Assembly (NCBI GenBank): GCA_024710675.1
Contig: JANJUH010000208.1
Span: 1-9,546 of the forward strand
Origin: Lysobacterales bacterium
GTDB taxonomy: Bacteria > Pseudomonadota > Gammaproteobacteria > Xanthomonadales > SZUA-5
Length of the DNA: 9,546 nt
Direction: 5' to 3'
Below are positions 5,881-9,546 of this stretch, one piece after another (the first letter of the stretch is position 1; every line of letters starts with the position of its first letter). Position numbers and translations under genes: made by a program. Below the pieces are notes generated by a model. The model did no database searches. It was not told the DNA's origin and worked only from the letters and a program-made list of their open reading frames with translations.

Positions 5881-8800
5881 ATGCGCCTGCTGCCTGCCCT
5901 GGCCCTGCTGGCAGCGACCTTGGCGGCAGTGCCCGCAGCAGCCAGCAGCGCCACCGTCGATTCGGTGCGCTTTCGCAACTTCGGGCTGTCGACAGGCCTG
6001 TCGCAGGTCACCGCTCGCGCGATCGTGCAGGACGAGAGAGGCTTCGTCTGGATCGGGACCCAGGATGGGCTGAACCGCTTCGACGGTCATGATTTCGAAA
6101 CCTGGTACCGCGACCGTCGCTCGCAGCAAACCCTGGGAGACAGCCACGTCACCGCGCTGGCGCGTGCCGACGGCGGTCGCCTGTGGGTGGGCACCTTGGC
6201 TGGCGGCCTCAGCCTGGTCGATCCGGCGACCGGCATGGTGCGCACGTACCGGCATGACCCCGCGCAAGACGCCTCCCTGGCCTCCGACGGCGTCACCGCG
6301 CTCCACGCCGACCGCAGCGCTCGCGTGTGGGTCGCCACCGCCAATGGTGGGCTGCAGCAACTGATCGCGGCGGATGGGCGTTTCGAGCGCACCGGGCCGC
6401 AGGACATCGGCGTTGTCCGGAGCATCGCGGAGGCGGCGGGCGAGCTCTGGTTTGCCGGCAATCGGGGCCTGTGGCGGCACCGGATCGACGCCGGCGATTG
6501 GCAGCGGATGGCGGCTGGCGCGCCTGGCGCGGACGACCTGCAGGCGGTGGTGACGGGCGCCGACGGTGGGCTCTGGGTGGGCACCAGTCGTCATGGCCTG
6601 CTGCACCTCGATGGCGAGGGCAAGGTCCTTGCCCACCACCGCGCCGGCGTCGAGCCGGGGCAGTTGCAGAACGACCAGGTCCGGGCCCTGCTGCTCGCGC
6701 GCGATGGCGACCTCTGGGTCGGCACGATGGATGGCGTGTCGGTCCACGAGCCTGGCAGTGGCCGCTTCCGGACCTGGCGGCACCAGGACACCGATCCGGG
6801 GAGCCCGGCCGGCAACCGCATTGCCAGCCTCTACCAGGATCGCGAGGGCCTGCTCTGGATAGGCACCTGGACCGGCGGCTTCAGCATCCACAACCCGGCC
6901 ACCCAGGGCGTGCGCCTGATCCGCGCCCACGGCCGCGATGCCAGCAGCCTGCCCGCCAATCCGGTGCGCGCGCTGTGGCGCGATGCCGACGGCACCTTGT
7001 GGCTGGGGCTGCTGGAGGGTGGCGGGCTGGTGCACTATGACCTGGCGCGCGGCGTGCTCGCTCGCTGGACGCATGATCCCCGCGATCCGGCCAGCCTCGG
7101 CAGCAACGTGGTGCAGGCGATCGCGCGCACGCCGGACGGCCGCCTCTGGGTCGGCACCCAGGGCGGCGGACTGTCGCGCATGCGCGCCGACGGCGCTGGC
7201 TTCGAGTCCTTCCGGCGCAACGCGGAAGGCGATCGCAAGCTCCCGGACGATGTGGTGCAGATGCTCCACGTCGATCGCGGTGGCACGCTTTGGGTGGGAT
7301 TCGAGACCGGGGGACTTGCCCGCTGGGATGGGGATGGCGCCGGCTTCACGGTTCACCGGCATGTCCCGGGCGATCCGGCCAGCCTGCCGGTGAACAGCAT
7401 CTATTCGATGGCCGAAACCGATCGCGGCGAGCTCTGGATCGGTACCTTCGGCGGTGGCCTCGTGCGCATGGACCGGGAGACCGGAATCTTCGAGAGCCAT
7501 CGGGAGGTACCGGGGCGGCTCGATACGCCCAGCCACAATTCGATCACGATGATCCTCGAGGGGCGTGACGGCACGCTGTGGTTCGGCACCCAGGGCGGCG
7601 GCCTGAACCGGATGATCCGCGAAGGCGAGGGCCGCCTGCGCTTCGAAGCGATCGACACGGCCAACGGTCTCGGTGCCAATGCGATCGGCGTGCTGGTCGA
7701 GGACAGCGCCGGCAAGCTCTGGATCGGCACCACGGTCGGGGTCAATGCCTACAACCCGGCGACCGGCGAAGTCGAGAGCTTTTCGGCCAGTGACGGCATG
7801 GATCGCTCCGGTTACTTCATCGGCAGTGTTGCCCTGGGCGAGGACGGAGAACTCTATTTCGGTGGTCTGCGCGGCCTGCTGGTGTTCCACCCGGAACGAC
7901 TGCCGCGGCGCGAACTGGCGCCGAGCGTCGCACTGACCAGCCTGCAGATCGACCATCGCACGGTGCAGCCACGCGGGCTCGACCCGCGCTCGCCACTGCC
8001 CTTGGCCATCACCGATGCCAGCGAGCTGCGCCTCCCCGAGCGCATCGCCAGTATCGCCATCGGATTCTCGGCGCTGGATTACGTCAATCCGGACGGGATC
8101 CGCTACAGCTTCAGGCTGGACGGGCTGGATCAGGACTGGATCGAGGCGCCGGAAGGGCGCCGGGTCGCCAGTTACACCAACCTGGCGCCAGGCGAGTACC
8201 GCTTCGAGGTGCGGGCGCGCGATGGTGAGGGTGGCCAGTGGGGTGCTGCGCGTGGTCTCGCCATCGTCGTACCGCCGCCGGCCTGGCGCCAGCCCGAAGC
8301 CCTGGCCGGTGCTGCCCTGGCAGCGTTGTTGCTGGCCTGGCTGGCCTGGCGCCGGACGCGCGCGCGCTGGGCTCGTGAGGCCGCGGCACAAGAGGCGATC
8401 CGCCACAGCGAGGAGCGCCTGAAGCTGGCCTTGTGGGCCAGTCGCGACGAACTCTGGGACCTCGATTTCGCCAGCAAGACCTTGCTGCGCGAAAACATGC
8501 TGCCGATCCTTGGCGGACGCTCGAGGATTGTTTTCGCCGACCGGCACGAATGGCTGGCCGAGGTGCACGAAGACGATCGCGAGGCGGCCCTGGGCGCACT
8601 CGAGCGCCACATCGAGGGCGCTTCGGAGTTCTACGAGAGCACCTACCGGATGCACACGCTCGACGGGCGCTGGATCTGGGTGCTTTCGCGCGGCATGGCG
8701 GTGGCCCGCGACAGCGCCGGCCGCGCCTTGCGCATGGTCGGCACCCACCGTGACGTCACCGCCAGTGCCGAGGCGGCCGAGTCGCTACGACGACTGGCCG

Positions 8801-9546
8801 ACGAGCTCGAGCAGCGGGTCGAGGAGCGCACCCGCGCGCTCAAGTTGTCGAACCACGAGCTCGAGTTCACGGTGCAGGAACTGAAGCTGGCGCAGCGCCA
8901 GCTGGTCGAATCCGAGAAGATGGCTGCCCTCGGCGGCCTGGTCGCCGGCATCGCCCACGAGATCAACACGCCGCTCGGTATCGGGGTCACCGCTGCCTCG
9001 CACCTCGAGGACGAGACCCGCCGACTGATGCGCGAGATCGAGGAAGGGCGCGCCAGCAAGCGCGGGCTGCTCGATTACCAGCAGGATGCGCTGGCCAGCA
9101 CGCAACTGATCCTCGCCAACCTGCGCCGGGCCGGGCAGCTCATCCGCAGCTTCAAGCAGGTCGCGGTCGACCAATCCAGCGAACAGCCGCGCGAAGTGCA
9201 CCTCAAGAGCTATCTCGACGAGGTGCTGGTGTCGCTGGGCCCGGCGCTGAAGAAGACCCGTCACCAGGTGCACCTGAAGTGCCCGGAGGATCTGCGCCTG
9301 TACACCTATCCGGGCGCGGTCTCGCAGATCGTCGTCAACCTCGTGATGAACTCGCTGATCCACGGTTTCGACGGGATCGAGGAAGGCCGCATCGACATCC
9401 AGTGCGAGGGCTACGACGAGGAGTGGCTGCTGCTCTACCGCGACAACGGTGTCGGCATGCGCGAGGAAGTGCGCCAGCGCGTTTTCGATCCCTTCTTCAC
9501 GACCAAGCGCGGCCAGGGTGGATCGGGCCTCGGCCTGCACGTGGTC
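5881..9546 (+). CDS. Paralogous double-propeller sensor histidine kinase with one PAS domain, 3' end outside the window
   Basis: The frame is open from ATG 5881 to the last base, 1222 codons with no stop. A signal peptide (MRLLPALALLAATLAAVPAA) is followed by 14 propeller hallmarks: VWIGT 56-60, LWVGT 101-105, LWIGT 325-329 and so on to LYFGG 658-662. This fits two seven-bladed propellers. Next come a Y_Y_Y-type domain (about 733-797), a transmembrane helix (805-823), one PAS domain (841-960) and a coiled coil to about 1012. His1026 lies in HEINTPLG; the ATPase carries N1153/N1157, D1188-NGVGM, FDPFFTTK (1202-1209) and GGSGLGLH (1213-1220). By alignment to the upstream paralogue about 45 residues of the ATPase domain are missing, and whether a receiver domain follows is unknown. 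The visible periplasmic half contains no cysteine, unlike its neighbour. The product should autophosphorylate on His1026 in response to a periplasmic signal; no response regulator is visible. It probably shares an operon with the upstream kinase. Confidence 0.93.
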   Translation, partial: MRLLPALALLAATLAAVPAAASSATVDSVRFRNFGLSTGLSQVTARAIVQDERGFVWIGTQDGLNRFDGHDFETWYRDRRSQQTLGDSHVTALARADGGRLWVGTLAGGLSLVDPATGMVRTYRHDPAQDASLASDGVTALHADRSARVWVATANGGLQQLIAADGRFERTGPQDIGVVRSIAEAAGELWFAGNRGLWRHRIDAGDWQRMAAGAPGADDLQAVVTGADGGLWVGTSRHGLLHLDGEGKVLAHHRAGVEPGQLQNDQVRALLLARDGDLWVGTMDGVSVHEPGSGRFRTWRHQDTDPGSPAGNRIASLYQDREGLLWIGTWTGGFSIHNPATQGVRLIRAHGRDASSLPANPVRALWRDADGTLWLGLLEGGGLVHYDLARGVLARWTHDPRDPASLGSNVVQAIARTPDGRLWVGTQGGGLSRMRADGAGFESFRRNAEGDRKLPDDVVQMLHVDRGGTLWVGFETGGLARWDGDGAGFTVHRHVPGDPASLPVNSIYSMAETDRGELWIGTFGGGLVRMDRETGIFESHREVPGRLDTPSHNSITMILEGRDGTLWFGTQGGGLNRMIREGEGRLRFEAIDTANGLGANAIGVLVEDSAGKLWIGTTVGVNAYNPATGEVESFSASDGMDRSGYFIGSVALGEDGELYFGGLRGLLVFHPERLPRRELAPSVALTSLQIDHRTVQPRGLDPRSPLPLAITDASELRLPERIASIAIGFSALDYVNPDGIRYSFRLDGLDQDWIEAPEGRRVASYTNLAPGEYRFEVRARDGEGGQWGAARGLAIVVPPPAWRQPEALAGAALAALLLAWLAWRRTRARWAREAAAQEAIRHSEERLKLALWASRDELWDLDFASKTLLRENMLPILGGRSRIVFADRHEWLAEVHEDDREAALGALERHIEGASEFYESTYRMHTLDGRWIWVLSRGMAVARDSAGRALRMVGTHRDVTASAEAAESLRRLADELEQRVEERTRALKLSNHELEFTVQELKLAQRQLVESEKMAALGGLVAGIAHEINTPLGIGVTAASHLEDETRRLMREIEEGRASKRGLLDYQQDALASTQLILANLRRAGQLIRSFKQVAVDQSSEQPREVHLKSYLDEVLVSLGPALKKTRHQVHLKCPEDLRLYTYPGAVSQIVVNLVMNSLIHGFDGIEEGRIDIQCEGYDEEWLLLYRDNGVGMREEVRQRVFDPFFTTKRGQGGSGLGLHVV
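9148..9173 (+). repeat. 26-nt exact repeat, copy 2 (inside second kinase gene)
   Basis: Second copy of the 26-base stretch found at 5346-5371, at the matching place in the paralogous kinase. Bases on both sides differ between copies, and the flanking protein (SEQ and on) stays similar. Confidence 0.8.

Noticed and set aside
5870..5890. Frameshift or broken single gene at the junction of the two kinases
   Set aside because: The frame changes here, but the first gene has a complete ATPase domain before its stop and the second has its own ribosome binding site, ATG and signal peptide. They are two whole genes, not a split one.
3396..6011. Antisense frame of 871 codons opposite the first kinase
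   Set aside because: In DNA this GC-rich, stop codons are rare on the opposite strand. The translation is a rich mix of His, Arg, Gln and Ala without domains, and the sense strand is clearly coding.
1806..7870. Direct repeats or a CRISPR-like array suggested by recurring short motifs such as ctctgggtcggcacc
   Set aside because: The recurrences are spaced about 130-150 bases apart in frame and encode propeller hallmark strands. They are degenerate at the DNA level and have no spacer structure.
5695..8748. Antisense frame of 1017 codons opposite the second kinase, with a repeating pattern
   Set aside because: Its periodicity is the mirror image of the WxGT propeller repeats on the plus strand. 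It has no start signals or recognisable domain.
1..9546. tRNA, rRNA, insertion sequence, phage or defence genes
   Set aside because: No transposase, integrase or RNA gene signature was seen on either strand, and composition looks even across the window.

Overview
The window is very GC-rich, densely coded DNA whose gene types fit a Gammaproteobacterium of the Xanthomonadales/Lysobacterales kind. That taxonomic guess rests on base composition, coding style and the large propeller-sensor kinases; it is inference only. Four protein genes can be supported. Two, on the minus strand, are conventional: a small Ala/Pro-rich lipoprotein cut by the left edge (1-171) and a complete 393-residue thiolase (339-1520). 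Two, on the plus strand, fill the rest: a complete 1397-residue sensor histidine kinase (1686-5879) and a paralogous sensor kinase (from 5881) that stays open to the last base of the window.

Left part: the lipoprotein gene has a good ribosome binding site, a plausible -10 box and a perfect-arm dyad in its leader. A strong GC hairpin about 15 nt past the thiolase stop probably ends the thiolase transcript. The thiolase and the first kinase are transcribed divergently from a 165-nt gap holding weak promoter-like elements and a small AT-centred dyad.

Right part: each kinase has a signal peptide, 14 propeller-type repeats (hallmark W-[IVLF]-G-T, fitting two seven-bladed beta-propellers), a Y_Y_Y-type domain and one transmembrane helix. 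The cytoplasmic half has PAS domain(s), a coiled coil, a HisKA-type dimerisation helix with HEINTPLG, and a HATPase domain. This is the sensor layout of hybrid two-component systems (HTCS). The first kinase ends right after its ATPase domain, with no receiver or AraC output domain; the second is cut before its end can be seen. The first has two PAS domains, the second one. One base separates the first stop from the second start, so the two are very likely co-transcribed and translationally coupled.

How they work together: the likely picture is a tandemly duplicated periplasmic sensing module whose copies have diverged in their sensor halves while keeping nearly the same kinase core. The ligand is unknown. 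The response regulator is not in the window. No functional link between the kinases and the thiolase or lipoprotein is visible.
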